Assembly (NCBI GenBank): GCA_015501605.1
Contig: JADNRZ010000036.1
Location: 62,001 to 126,000 of the forward strand
DNA length: 64,000 nt
Source: Panaeolus papilionaceus
Lineage: Eukaryota; Basidiomycota; Agaricomycetes; Agaricales
Direction of reading: 5' to 3'
Within the stretch, counting starts at the first letter, position 1, and every line of letters begins with the position of its first letter. Shown here piece by piece: positions 24,780-36,691 of the stretch. A program made the position numbers and the translations under genes. The notes under the pieces are model-generated. The model was not told the DNA's origin. It saw only the letters and a list, made by a program, of their open reading frames with translations, and made no database searches.

Positions 24780-25740
24780 GCCCAATCATTTATCATCCAC
24801 TCGCCCATTCTCACCCGCTCACCAACACCTACCAACCGCCCGCTTGTTCGCTCACCGATACCTGCCCGCCTCTGATCATTCACCCCCCTCCCTACACTTA
24901 CATGGTCACCATCTCAGTCCCGATCCCCCACCCGCTTCTGTACCCCTCACCCGCTCACCAACCCGCTCTCTCCGCTCTCACCCGCTCTTGTACTCACTCT
25001 CATCCACATCCACCCACTCACCTCACTCACCCTCACCCGCTCACTCACCCGCTCTCCTCATTCACACTCACCTGCTGCCCCACCCGCTCACATCCCTGCT
25101 CACCCACCCTCACCCGCTGTCCCACCTGTTCTTCTACCCTCACCCGGTTATCCACCTTCACCCGCTCTCCCACCCGCTCTCCCACCAACCCTCACCCGCT
25201 CATGTCCCTGCTCATACAGCCTCACCCGCTCACCCACCCGCTTTTCCACCCACCCTCACCCACTCACCTTCACCCACTCACCCACCCGCTCACCCAACCA
25301 CCCTGATCCGCTTTCTTACCTGCCTGCAAGATTACCTGCTGACCCACCCCCTATCGAACTATTTTGGTCTCACCCGCCTACATGTCCGCCACTACACCGG
25401 AGTAGTCTATCATCCGACCACCTGACCCACCCGCCCACTCCCTTCCCTCCACCTGCATATTCACTCTACCCGCTCACCTTCCCACCCTCACCCGCTCATC
25501 CTCCCTCACCCACCCGCTCACCCACCCGCTCACCCACCCTCACCCGCTCATCTACCTGCTGACTCACCCATTCACCTCCCCGTACCCGCTCTTCCACCCG
25601 CTCTCTCACCTGCCCGCTATATTACTCACCCCCATGTCCCGGAGTCCTCTCAACCCACCCATCCATATCACAACCCCCCGTCTCATCTGTCCGCCCTCCC
25701 ACTGCCCCACTCACCTATTCAATACTTTCATTCACGCAAT
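24780..25740. repeat. Right-arm degenerate C-rich tandem array
   Basis: Short units of the type CACCCGCTCACC, the inverted counterpart of 20590-21480. Long open frames here merely follow the repeat and are not genes. The copies in the two arms are diverged. Confidence 0.8.
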
Positions 25741-25867
25741 CCTTACCATTCACAAATCTTAATAATAGTCTTAATTTATTATCAAGGAATTCCATCCGCG
25801 TTCCGTGGAATCAACTAAGTATATACGCTGTAGTCTGTTCCATAGAGTACTTAGTAACTACAGTGTA

Positions 25868-27016
25868 GCTTATGTATGTGAAAAACGGCAGAGTCGACAT
25901 TATATTTCGGTATCTCGTTGGGTGGCCAACCAAGCTGGAGGAACGAGTTTAGAATCGGGAACATTTGCTGATCGGCGTCCTCCAGCATGTTGGTAGCTTC
26001 TTCCAGTGCATCGACCAACCTCTGGACCATTAATTGACCCTGGGCCAGTCTCGCTTCACATACTTGTTTGTAGGCGTGGACACTCCTCCTGGTCGCCTCC
26101 GAGATAGAGAGCGCTCTTGCGGAGTCTAAAAGGAGGGAGGTGGCTGGTGTGGTTCTCTTGCTCTCCACTGTAAGGCGCAGGGAGGCCTCCTCAATACGGC
26201 GTCGATTCCAGAGACGCTCTGCAGCAAAAAGCTTCTCGGAGAGCACCAGATGTTTCTCTTCAACCAATGACTGGTAAAGTTGAACGTGTAGGAGTTCCGA
26301 ACGCCCTCTTGGATGACCTTCAAAGGACTAAAACATAATTTCATGAGACTAGTCCAGGTCAAGAGTGAGGTTGACGTACGCGTGGAATCGGCCTTCTGGC
26401 AGGATCAGCCAAGGCCCAGGATGAGACAACTTCCCATTGATTATTTGGTAGTGGCCGTCCGTTGAGTAAAGCAATGGGATGTCTGACAGTTGCAGGAGCG
26501 ATGGAGTGTCCGACAGTCTCAAGTGGTGCATGCGGGTTGAGTTGCTGTATTTGCAATAAGCCAAATCATGATTAAAATCATATTCAAGGATAAATAAGGT
26601 TGACGACAAACCTCTCTGTTTTCGAGCACTGGCAGAGACTGAGGTTGGGGAGCTGTATTGAACGGAATATCGTCCGGAACAGTGCTCATTGATATATGTG
26701 GAGGCTGTGCGATGTTGTTCGAATTGAATTGAGTGCAAAATTGTGCAAAAATATTCCATATTGTACTGAGAAACATGAGACACCTCCACTGTGAGACAGG
26801 ACCTGCGTCTTGATGGGTGGTCGCGTTACAATGAACCGAAGAACCCGAACTGCTAGACTTTGAGGCTGACGACTGGGACGTCCTGGTGGCTATGGTGTAA
26901 TCCTGCTCATCATGCAGAAGATAATTATGGTTGCGCCAGTGGTTGTTTACAGGTGCCAGAGAAGAGTAAGCATTAGCAGTTGTGGGAGTTGAAACTGACA
27001 CGAAGTCGGAAGCCAT
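25868..27016 (-). CDS. Unrecognised protein, multi-exon
   Basis: Reads leftward from MASDFVSVSTPTTANAYSSL at 27016. A Ser/Thr-rich first part includes SQSSASKSSSSGSS. It continues through PPHISMSTVPDDIPFN, an exon with HHLRLSDTPSLLQLSDIPLL and PGPWLILPEGRFHAYVNL, and a helical C-terminal exon (EEKHLVLSEKLFAAERLWNR, VHAYKQVCEARLAQ) that could form a coiled coil. The C-terminus runs to the edge of the 5.4-kb element: the last residues before its TIR are NEIPKYNVDSAVFHIHK. The insertion may therefore have removed or altered the true 3' end. I do not recognise the family. Confidence 0.42.
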
Positions 27017-27574
27017 CTCCAGGTAATAGACTTGTGCAGTCGCGGAGTGCCAGCAGACTCGGAACTCAGGCTGAAGTGGGTGACTCTGTATGAATACAGT
27101 CACAAATTGCTATCGACCTGTCACAAAATTCACAATAAATTCATCACCTCCTTGTGACGAGTCCAGGAGGCGGCGTGATTTCAAGTTTGTAACCACCTTT
27201 TATCCATAGCGCTGGCAGCAAAATGTCGCATTTTCTGTGAGTACGTTCCCGACAACTTGAGCGTCTTTTTCGATCCGACTGGATTCAAGTGTCTTCCGAG
27301 TCCAAACAGAATATATGGCCATCCTAGTGTGAGCAGTCTGATTGTTTGGAGCGACCCTGGACAGTACGACGGACAGACAACCACTAAATGTTACATACTT
27401 GCGTCGAAGGTGAAAATGACCCTGCGCCACTCTCAGGGCAAAGGTGAACTTCTTATCCTAACTTCTCACCACACCTGTAATTTAGGTGGTATATAAACCG
27501 TGCTGCATCGCGACTATGATTGCAGTAGCTCCCCTTCGTATCAGACTTATTTGCCTTGATAATAACTGTTCATT

Positions 27575-28907
27575 ATGGCGATTCTACTACGAAGCCACTC
27601 TAGGCAGCAACAAATTTCATCGCAATCCCAACCTCGATCGAACACCAATTCTGCACCACCTCTCACCCAAACGTTGGCACCAAGGACCGTGTTTCTACTT
27701 GGACATGGACCACTGCTGTCTATCTCTAATCCAGAGCGTGCTGCTGCCTCTCTTAGAACCATGCTAGATGGTGATGAGGGAGGAAATCAAAACCAGCCAA
27801 CATCGACCGGGCCTAATTATGGTGGGTCTTGAATCTCTGATTTCTTGGCTGCTTCGTTTCTTGATCGCAAACCTACACCAGTTATTGTCCGTGTGCCTCT
27901 CAAAGAGACTGCAACAAGTGATATTCTTGTGCCATCCAACATCTCCCACACCGAATTCTTTCGCCATGTCTGTGATGTTATGGCCGTTCACTCCGGGACC
28001 ACAAAGCTTGGCTGGAAGACAACCAAGGATCCCAAACGTGCACTGGCTCGTGAGCTCCTCACACCAGAGCAACTCGAAACGGCGATGAAAACGTTAGTTC
28101 GTATGTCTTTGAACCCTTGAACTTACAATGAGGTTGCCATGATCATTGTTCATCTGGTATGTTTTTTTCACCCTTGTTTAGACATTCTGTTTCACACCTT
28201 GCGCGATAGAACCCAAACGTGCCCATCTACGAAGCAGAGCTGTTGTTGCTTCAGGACACACTTCATTGCAACTACCATAGCAAGCCTGACGAATGGTGTT
28301 ACGTGAAGCCAGGTACTAACAACGTGGACGACCACATTATCTTGGGCGTCGAGGAGCTTAGGTTATGGGCAAGAAACATGGTTTGTCAAATTTTCCCCGT
28401 GTAGTGACCCCCTCATAAACTGAAATACCTCAAGTTTGAAGGGAAAGTCGACAGAACCTGTGTCGTTGCCCCAGAATGCCCGCGAAACCTCCTACCATCC
28501 TTTTGAAACGCAAATATGTGGAGGACGATTCAGATTCGGATGGGGTGGCCGACCATAAAGAAGATTTACTTATGTCCTCTCATGTTCGGTCCTTGCACCG
28601 TAGGTTTCCCGAGCTTATGTTTCCGCAATACCTTGGTCAGCTTCAAGCTCGGGGTTTATTTTATGCAAGGAGCGCTCTCAATTTCGGACCAGACTATTAT
28701 CTGGAGCTTGGCATGTTAGAGGGTGCCGTGGGCATTTTTCTGGATGAAACTGGAAGGGTTTTGCGGAAGATGAGGCGCCAGGGTATAAGGAAACGCTTGA
28801 GGTCCCAATACGGATATTCCTCGGATTCTATGGACGATGCCTCTGTCTCTGACCACTCTGAGCCAGACGCCGTCAGTGTGCCAGACGACATGAGCATGGA
28901 GATTTAG
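27575..28907 (+). CDS. Uncharacterised protein, likely paralogue of the left-edge gene
   Basis: Starts at MAILLRSHSRQQQISS (27575). An intron from 27821 to about 27882 joins ...TGPNY to VIVRVPLKETATSDILVP. It continues with EFFRHVCDVMAVHSG, LGWKTTKDPKRALAREL and LTPEQLETAMKTL, then after one or two introns IYEAELLLLQDTLHC, EWCYVKPG and DHIILGVEELRLWARNM. A last part (28476-28907; MPAKPPTILLKRKYVEDDS to DDMSMEI) is acidic with a basic patch. I read it as the C-terminal exon of the same gene, though an independent small gene is possible. The central motifs line up with the left-edge gene (C..H...CYV...HI.L...WA..M). No domain name is known to me. Confidence 0.5.
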
Positions 28908-31012
28908 CTCGTTTCTTTACCTATGCTCATCCCAGAAGTTCAAGATATACCCCCTGGTCGTTGTACTGTTCAAGGCCATTAACAGATTACTTTACTATGT
29001 TAGAATATTTTAGACCTTTTTTATTTCTAGAGACTCAGGGACCTTCCATATCGGATCATCCCAGGCACGTATTAATGATACTATTTGCTCATGTTGAAAA
29101 TTCCTTGGTCCCCGTGACTTGGTGATGCCACACATTGAATTGGTCATTGGGGAGGTTTGTCTTTTAACATCATGATGTTTCTACTCTCCTATGGCCATCC
29201 AATAGTCAAGGATCCAGCTTGAACATATTCTGTGCACCTTGCCAGGGAATGCTGATCCATCGATTGCATCTTCTTATAATCAGTCTCAGTAGTCGTAAAC
29301 CACAACAAGCTCAATGCGCAAAACCCAGGTACATGGCTGTATTTTCCTATTTGTGGACAACACGATGTTGCACTTTCAACCCATCTATCCTCCAGAATGC
29401 AGAACAGAATTAGTCTTCCCACTCAATAAACAGGCTGTTACTTGCCATGAAACCAATTCATATATGCAGGGAGAGCACCATCATTACTGAAGAATTTTTT
29501 ATCCTGTAGGACGAAACCCGCTGAGGTGATGAGGGTATGTATTTCCTCATTCAAGGGTTTACCATGCCTTCTAATTTAATTTTTATTGAAGAACGTAGAC
29601 ATTTTCAAACACTGTTATGCACCCTTCTATGACAGAAATCGCATTCTTAGTGTGCTCAAAATTTTCTTGATTTTTGAGAATATATGAGTAGCTTACGCTG
29701 AGTGCGCGCAACCTGCAACATCCATGTGTGCTTCGCCGCTGTCGACATTCCCAAGCAAAGGGACATTGCCATCATTGTCATCTAACCACATTCGGCATCA
29801 CGTTGTCATCGACCGCTTCTCCCTCATTCATCATCGACCTATTGCCTGCATCGGCGACATCAATTAACATTTCTACTTTGTTTCTTCGACGTATCTCGTA
29901 TTATTTTAATGTGGCTGCACCTTGTTCTTTGGCTGATAATCTGTGCGTGTTTCACTTGCTAATTTAATTGCTGTTATGTCGTTGACTGGATGCCCTAGCT
30001 TTTCTCGTTACCCTTCTCTTCATCACACCTTTTGCACCATACACCATCTCCCTCATGACCACCTTTTGTTGACGACGCAATTTGACTCGAGATCCAGTTC
30101 AATCGCCTGCAACATTAGGCAACGCAAGCGTAGAGGAGGTTGTCGTAGATGCCACTATGCAGGGAACGGGTGGGGAGGAGAGAGATGGAGGTGGACGGGT
30201 ATCGACACGCGCAATACTGCAGAGGGTTGATAACAACGACGATACCGCTGGAGAGCCAGTCGAGACACCTGCAACAGCTGGAGGAGGAGCCGATGCGCAG
30301 GTGCCAGGACCAGGCATTACGCAAACGGGAGCTAGTGAGTGTCCTTTACGCTTCGCAAAACGATGTCTTACGCTTTATCAGTAAACTTGAACAACGTCGG
30401 CAATAGTATTGGCAATACTACTACCTATCACATCAATTTGAATTTAAATCCAAATCCGATTTCGTCACCAACTCCTGATGAAACTCAAACTTGCCAGCCA
30501 ACGACACAAGACGACGCCGAATCTGACCCCAGCAGAAACACCCGTTCTGAGCGACGACGGAGGCAGCGACAATGTCGGCGAAATGCCGACACTAGTTTGC
30601 CGCGAGAAGGTCCATATCTCTGACAGGGATACATGGGTTCACGATGCGCTGTTTTTCAGTCTCGGGTGGGGTTGATGGACACTTTTCATTTTTAGACACA
30701 ATCATGATATTCAATTTGTTTTGTAGCTACGTAGTAAGTGGATCTGAATGCATTCTTGAAACAAAAACTCAGGCTGTTGTCGTTTTTCCTCTATGATAGA
30801 AATTTAAACCACGCCATATCAGCAAATGGTTTCGACCCTGCCACACCAGACAAACGACCCGCGACATGAATTGAAATCAGTTTGTCATGGCTGGACCCGC
30901 CTAACACTAAGGAAATGATTGAGTGGAATGACCCTGCTCAGGGGCCAGTCTTTTTTTGAGGCCCATGGTATATAAACTGTCTATGGCTCGAAGAAATTGA
31001 AATCCAACAGCT
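28908..31012. other. Intergenic, no confident gene
   Basis: Short ORFs only. One stretch at about 30082-30340 (+) is low-complexity and acidic (GEPVETPATAGGGADAQVPG) and ends at a plausible GTGAGT donor near 30335; another at 30339-30623 is Asn/Ser-rich. They could be exons of an unrecognised gene, but nothing fixes a start, an acceptor or a family. Confidence 0.35.
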
Positions 31013-32588
31013 ATGACCACCACCCCAGTTCCCCAGTCCTCCTCTCTAACCAACGATTCAGCCAACGATGTCTCCTCGGCCCACATCTCTTGCCTCAAGC
31101 GTCGCATCGCTTCCTTGGAGCAAGAGGCGGAGCTTAGGAAGGAAAGCAAACCTAAGAAGAAGTCGTAAGCTGGCTGTTTCCTTTACGCTGGTTCTAAACA
31201 TGCTGACCGGTTTTTTGTATAGCACACCATGCACGATGGGTCGCGGCATCCGTCGTTTGGTCGTCATGTTCGATCCACTTGAAGTATTAGTCGCAGAAGC
31301 AGATAGACGATGTGAAGAAGACTGGGATGACGAGCGTTCTGGCCTCAGTGGAGAAGAGCTTGAGGAACGAATCGAGTAAGTCAGATTTGCTGAACAATGA
31401 CTTTGTTTTCTTACCGTAGGAGTAGTCAGGATCGTGTATACAGAGGGTATACCACTCTCCTGAGCGTTATCCCTTCCTTAAGATCCTTGCTCAACGACAC
31501 TAACGCGGATCCTGATGACCTTGATAACTTTGTTGCACAGGTGCGTCGTCTGCATTTTATTCTGCAGACTTGTATTGACTTGATACCACATCACAACAGC
31601 TCCAGAAGGGTGCAAATGATGCTCGTAGTGATGACGTTCGGCGCATAAAAGAGGAGCTAGGTGGTTGGCTCAATCATGCATTTTCACCTTCCCTCCCATT
31701 CTCCATCAAGTCGCACGGTGATCGTGGTCTTCAAAACGACATTACCGGTCGTTTGCTTTGCCCTATACAATATGAATGGGATGACGAAGCGTATGCATTC
31801 AACTCATTATTAAAGGTTTTCTTGTTAACAAATTCCCAGAACACGCACCCGTATTAAATCTGGGTCATTGAACATTGCGGATGACCTTTTCCTTTCGTGC
31901 TTTTATCCAAAGAACAATGGGGACCCTAACAACGTCGAAGCGAAATTCTTGCGAAGTCGGCTGCTTCTCAAGGTATGTATATGTAGTGCTACACAAGCTT
32001 TCTCTGCGTTATCCTAATCCCGATTTAGACCTACTGCGCTATATTCACCTCGCCCTCCTCCTCTGAAGAATTTGAAGAGTTCGAGTCTGTAGATGGACCG
32101 TCACGAAAGAAGAAGCGGACCTCTACGTCTCAGAAGAAGGCTACTAAAGCCAGCGTAGCAACCCTATTGCACATGAATTCTCGCGTCACTCCTCGATCTA
32201 TTGCATATGCAGCTGTTGTAGTAGGTCTTGGTTTGACATCCTTGTTTTCTATTATATGCTCATTATTCATTGTTGCCTCTAGCTTGCTTTTAACCTCACC
32301 GACGCTGTTCAATGGGTCGAGGTTTACAATGGATTTAACTTTTGTGTCCTTTGGAGTTTTATCGTGGACTATTTTGAAGAGACCCCAGATGAAGACTCGA
32401 AATCAAAAGCTGACGAGCTGTTACAGTGGTGGAATAAGTATGTCTCCTGTTTACAATGTTCGCTCTTTTGCTCAAACCTTACATAAACCAGACAGGTCTT
32501 CCCTCAACAGGGTCATACTGTTGCAAGTGCCAAAAAGTCGCACCTCCAGCTGCTGAGCCAAAGGTTGCGTGGTATTACAAGCCGTTGA
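31013..32588 (+). CDS. DUF6698-type protein, eight exons, intact
   Basis: Start ATG at 31013, with a TATA-like TATATAAA about 45 bp upstream. Exons: 31013-31164, 31223-31375, 31420-31540, 31600-31790, 31840-31972, 32029-32220, 32283-32437, 32492-32588. Together they are 1,194 nt, a whole number of codons (397 aa), with no stop. The conserved order is that of the Agaricomycete DUF6698 family as I remember it: YRGYTTLLSVIPSLRSLL, LQKGANDARSDDVRRIKEEL, LQNDITGRLLCPIQYEW, DDLFLSCFYPKN, TYCAIFTSPSS, NSRVTPRSIAYAAV, LAFNLTDAVQWVEVYNGF and ADELLQWWNKQVFP. The N-terminus is Ser/Thr-rich with a short helix (CLKRRIASLEQEAELRK). The function of the family is unknown. It is one of the few clean genes here. 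Confidence 0.85.
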
Positions 32589-34171
32589 TCTTCCACTGGT
32601 CTATTTCTAACTCCAATCCCGCGCCAATTCACTCTTTGTTTTGCTCCTGAGCACCTTACATCTTCCACCCCCACTCATGCCTAGATTTCTCGTACTGGAT
32701 TTGCTTTTTCCGTCAAGAGGTGTCTCTCCGACCAATTTTAATATTCCGTCATCACAATGCTCACCTGTATGCACATGCTTTTGCTCACTCCATCTGTTCA
32801 TATTTTCTATGCAAAGAATGTCGTCTCGCTTCCATTCACATCCTAATTCGCCAATTCACCATTACTTATATACTCAGTTTGACCTCAAATAATGTGCTTC
32901 GAATTCTTTCTTTAGATGAGATAGTTTTTATAATGATAAATGATCTTTACCACTTCTACCAACAACTGAGGATCTAAACAGAACCCATTTCTGTTCATTT
33001 GTCAATCCTATCCCAATCTATCTACCTCATCAGGAAAAGGCACTTCGGGTGTGGAGACTTTGGAAAGCCTCCTGGAGACTCCTGGAGACTCCAAAAGAAC
33101 AAAACCTAACAAAGATACCTGGAGTCTTCTGAGAGTCTTAGAGGTTCTAAGTCCTATTTTGAAACAGCTTTCCGAAGACTTTGGAAAGTCTCCAGGAGCT
33201 TTCTGATAGTCTTTGTAGTATTTCTGAAAGTCTTGTAATTTGCATAGCAGCTTTCATTATTCTTCTCAATTCCAAGTCCAACATGTAATATGAAAGATCA
33301 AAAAGCATGTATTGCACCTAAGAACCTATGACATATATAACTAGCTTACAGTAGACTATTATTATGAGTAGACATAAAGAGTGAAAGTAGAATATGAAAT
33401 GTGTACAGGAGAATGAAAATGGCAAAAAAAGCGGACTAATAAGAATGGAGAGACAGAAGGATGAAGCCAGAATCTCATGGTAGGAAAGTTAGCCAGGGAG
33501 AGAGAATAACATGAGAAATAAAGAGTAGAAACAATGGAGCAAGATAGTGACAGTAATGACATGGCAGTGGACACAGTCGAAGAGATAGTAAATAATTTAA
33601 AAAGGGAGAAAAAGCGGACATGTGAGTCTGTTCCACAGTCACCAACCCCAAAATGAACCTTGAGACAAGAGAAAAACTAAGGAACAAGAGGAGGAAGTAA
33701 TAGCAGCAAGAGAGGACAGGCATGAGCAGTACATGGTGGACAGAAAATATATAAAAAAGCGGACTTAAATGTAGGGAAAAAGAGGAAGAGGGGTCAGACA
33801 TAGGTGGAAGGGTTGTACAAGTAACACATGCAGAAGAAAAGAGGGAAAAGGTCAAAAAAAGCGGACAAGAGGGGAGCAATGGAGAGGAATCAACCAGCAG
33901 AAAGATAGTCAACAGCAGAAAAACTTCAAAAAAGCGGAATAGACTCACCAATAACCCTATACCATCCCATCCCATCCCTCCCAACAGATGAATAAAGAGG
34001 AAACCATGAAATGTGGTGAGTGTAGAAGTGGGGATGGTGGTGGAAGGAAGGAAAGAAGTGATGATGTGGCAGTTGTGGCATGGTCCGATGTCAAACTCGG
34101 AGCGTGGGAAATGGGACTTGGACACTTTCAGAAATCTGCTTTCAAGCTCATTTATTTAATTGTGATGCTTG

Positions 34172-34416
34172 CACTGCACCTAAAATTATGATTTATATAT
34201 CAAAATAAAGCTAAAGGTGAGTAGAGTTCGACTCAATTTAGAGCGCTTATGTGCGGCCATTTTCTCGGCCCACATATCGCAATATATGGTTGGACAAAAC
34301 ACTGTAACTGCTATTTTGGGAGAATAAAAGCGCGCACAGCAGCGCTCTAAGTATATTTGCATTCTACTCACTTTTAGCTTTATTTCGATATATAAATCAT
34401 AATTTTACGTGCAGTG
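34172..34416. repeat. Small AT-rich TIR element, first copy
   Basis: Ends CACTGCACCTAAAATTATG and its complement (CATAATTTTACGTGCAGTG), with inverted similarity continuing through ATTTATATATC and AAATAAAGCTAAA. Length is about 245 bp. The next copy, 34496-34740, is in the same orientation and shares flanking sequence. Confidence 0.7.
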
Positions 34417-34495
34417 TAAGAGGTGCAACTGAAAATGCTGTTGATTTTAAATACTTGATTGACTTTTAACTGTATTTATTCAATTGTGACGCTTA

Positions 34496-34740
34496 TACTG
34501 CACCTAAAATTATGATTTATATACCAAAATAAAGCTAAAATAGAATAGAATCTAACTGTACTTATGGCGCTCTTGTGCAGTCCATTCTTAGGCTGAGATA
34601 TGGCAAAATACAGCTTCTTAAAACACTAAAATTGCCATTTTGGGAAAATGAAAAAGCGCACAAAAGCGCTGTGAATGCAGTTAGATCCCACTTATTTTTA
34701 GCTTTATTTTGATATATAAATCATAATTTTAAGTGCAGTG
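34496..34740. repeat. Small AT-rich TIR element, second copy
   Basis: Same structure as 34172-34416 with point differences. Flanks on both sides (TTATTnAATTGTGAnGCTT on the left, TAAGAGnTGCnACTGAA on the right) are also shared, so a unit of about 320 bp including flanks was duplicated in tandem. Confidence 0.7.
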
Positions 34741-35843
34741 TAAGAGATGCTACTGAATATACTGTTCAAGTTAAATACTTTGAAATGTACAAGTCCATTT
34801 TCTCACACTCTGACTTTTAAATATTTTGAGTGTTGTTGATCTATCTAGCAAAAACAAAGCTGGAAAATATATAATTTTTAGTCTTTAGTAATAACTGACA
34901 ATAATCCTCCAAGCTAAAATTTTGTGAAAGGAGTCAGAGATAATGAAGTATTGTTAAAGTTATTGAATAAACACTAGAAGATTTTGGAAATCTTTTGAAA
35001 GACCTCCAGGAGACTCTGGACATTTTCAAAGCTTCAGAAAGATGCTAAAGTTTCCTGGAGATGATTAAAAGATGTAAAAGACTTCCAGAGATACTAAAGA
35101 GTCTCCGGCTGCCAAGTGCATTTTCCTGATGCTCTCGATGCAGCAGTTTTGAAGCTGACCATAAGGTCCAATTGAGCTTTAGGGTTGTAATGGCCAGCCG
35201 ACCCTCGACCGCCTCGCGCTAAGCCAAGCATCTGATATTCGTACCATTATATCCAACCCTTATTTCGTGATCTCTAGGACATGTATCCGCTGATAGAGCC
35301 TGAAGTGCAACATGTAACAACGAAACCAACCATGCCGACTACAGACCTGCTGTTCCGGAGCGGGTCGTATGATATCTGTGTGTTTATTGGCCACAGGGTA
35401 CATGCGGACTTTCGTCACCTCATAGTGGAAAAGAATGTGGCGTCAACCTGATGGACTTGGATTCTCAAGATTTTCTCCTGCAGAATGGAACTCAGCAGAT
35501 TCATGAGCTATCAGGTCTGACAATACTCTAAGAGAATGACTCGAACAACATGATCCCATGTGTCTTGTGAACGGTGGAAGGGTATTCAGCATGTTATTGG
35601 ATAGAATGAGGGAGTCAGTCAAATTACAACTGACTAACAGCCTGTAGCTTAAATACAGAATCAAAGAGTTCTGGTAGTTACTGTGTCAGACAAGTCATAA
35701 TGGACATCAATTCTAGCCCCTGGAAAGACTGACATCCATACTGTGGGTTTTCTTCGGTCTGACGGTAATCTGACTGCAATGATATTCAGGAGGGTGCTCT
35801 AGTAAGGTACATATATGACGTGTTGTAAGCTTACATCAATATT

Positions 35844-36691
35844 CTAGCGGTGACTTGTGGTTACATGGCTGATATGTCCCTTACATACCATTACCTGGAC
35901 CTCTTGAATTTCCTGATGATCAAGGTCAACCACGTCGATGTGACAAGCCGTCACAGACCTTTGAACTAAACATAACCAAGCAAATTTTGCAAAATCGCGT
36001 CTGCAAACAGATATGCAAGGCACTGTAGTTGGTAAACATTCATACGATGACGAAAGACAAGCACGCTTACCTCGTGTGAGAAATCTTCTCCCTCCAGACG
36101 AGTCGACGATGGTTCCCAGAGTGATATGACCTGTAAATGTTTGGATGTGTTCGTTCGGAAATCGACGGCAAATGCACTTGGAATTGGTCATCCCTAGTGA
36201 TAAATGATTAGAAACCCAGCCAATCTACTACAAACCCTTGGGCTCACCAGATGAAATCCCGACATGAGGGCGACCAACGTCGTGCAATGTGTGCTACAAA
36301 GTAGGCACGTCGTTCTGTAATGTCAAACTAACATCAGCGACAGATGATGCACAGAGAGCCACAACGGATCTGGTTATGTTGCCGTCCAGAATTCATGTTG
36401 AAACCATCGTCACGAGCCACTCTAGGCACGGAGCTGACCGACTCTGAGAAACGATGTTCGCATCGTAAGCAGACTTGTTGTGAGCACGATTTCCTTCTGG
36501 GTCCAATGCCTTGTTGACTGTGAAGGTGGATGAGGATTGAAGAGCCACAAATCCACAGCGGTAAATGAGAAATAGAGTAGCCGGACGAATATACATAGGG
36601 ATCGTGGTTGAGGCAGGCAGATGAGATTGAATTTAAACGGTTTTGTATTGGAACAGAGCTCATGAGAGCGTGTACAAGCTCCTAAGTACAT
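35844..36691 (-). pseudogene. Decayed gene, paralogue of 45306-46038
   Basis: Shared pieces with the second copy, on the minus strand: SSSTFTVNKAL (about 36535), LDGNITRSVVALCASSVADV (about 36375-36315) and a downstream block ending in a conserved splice-like CTCCCTCCAGACGAG sequence (about 36088). Open pieces lie in different frames: the WFQHE segment seen in the other copy is frameshifted here at about 36400, and a stop interrupts the segment near 36296. I do not recognise the family. The pair shows that this gene was duplicated within the window, about 9.5 kb apart, with the palindromic element and other genes between. Confidence 0.5.

Larger units (their letters stand above)
20503..25865. 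mobile_element. 5.4-kb element with long low-complexity TIRs, TA target duplication
   Basis: The ends are inverted: left CACTGTAGTTACTAAGT at 20503, right its complement ending CAGTG at 25865, both flanked by TA (20501-20502, 25866-25867). Beyond the first 80 bp the arms become a G-rich tandem array on the left (to about 21480) and its C-rich counterpart on the right (from about 24780), roughly 1 kb each. The middle holds three nested TIR elements (21487, 23035, 24058) and a possible short gene on the minus strand. No transposase motif was recognised, so it may be non-autonomous. The TIR start resembles that of the palindromic element at 37067. The superfamily is not assigned. Confidence 0.7.
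33028..35131. mobile_element. 2.1-kb TIR element with CATCAGG ends, non-autonomous
   Basis: Left end CATCAGGAAAAGGCACTT, right end (complement) CATCAGGAAAATGCACTT. The next 20 bp also match as GGAGACT-rich sequence. Flanks are CT on both sides (33026-33027; 35132-35133), suggesting a 2-bp target duplication. Both subterminal regions are full of short CTGGAGACT / AGTCTCCAGG units. The interior holds five AAAAAGCGGA motifs (33424-33935) and two tandem copies of a smaller inverted-repeat element (34172-34740). Open frames inside are low-complexity and not convincing genes. Confidence 0.65.

Noticed and set aside
24772..25425. Long plus-strand open frame of 217 codons rich in Pro, His and Ser
   Set aside because: It follows the CACCCGCTC tandem repeat in the right arm of the long-TIR element; all frames stay open because the repeat lacks stop codons. 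No protein features.
33475..34125. 216-codon minus-strand open frame with hydrophobic, Leu/Phe-rich translation
   Set aside because: It is the antisense of purine-rich, low-complexity transposon sequence; no start support, no conserved features.
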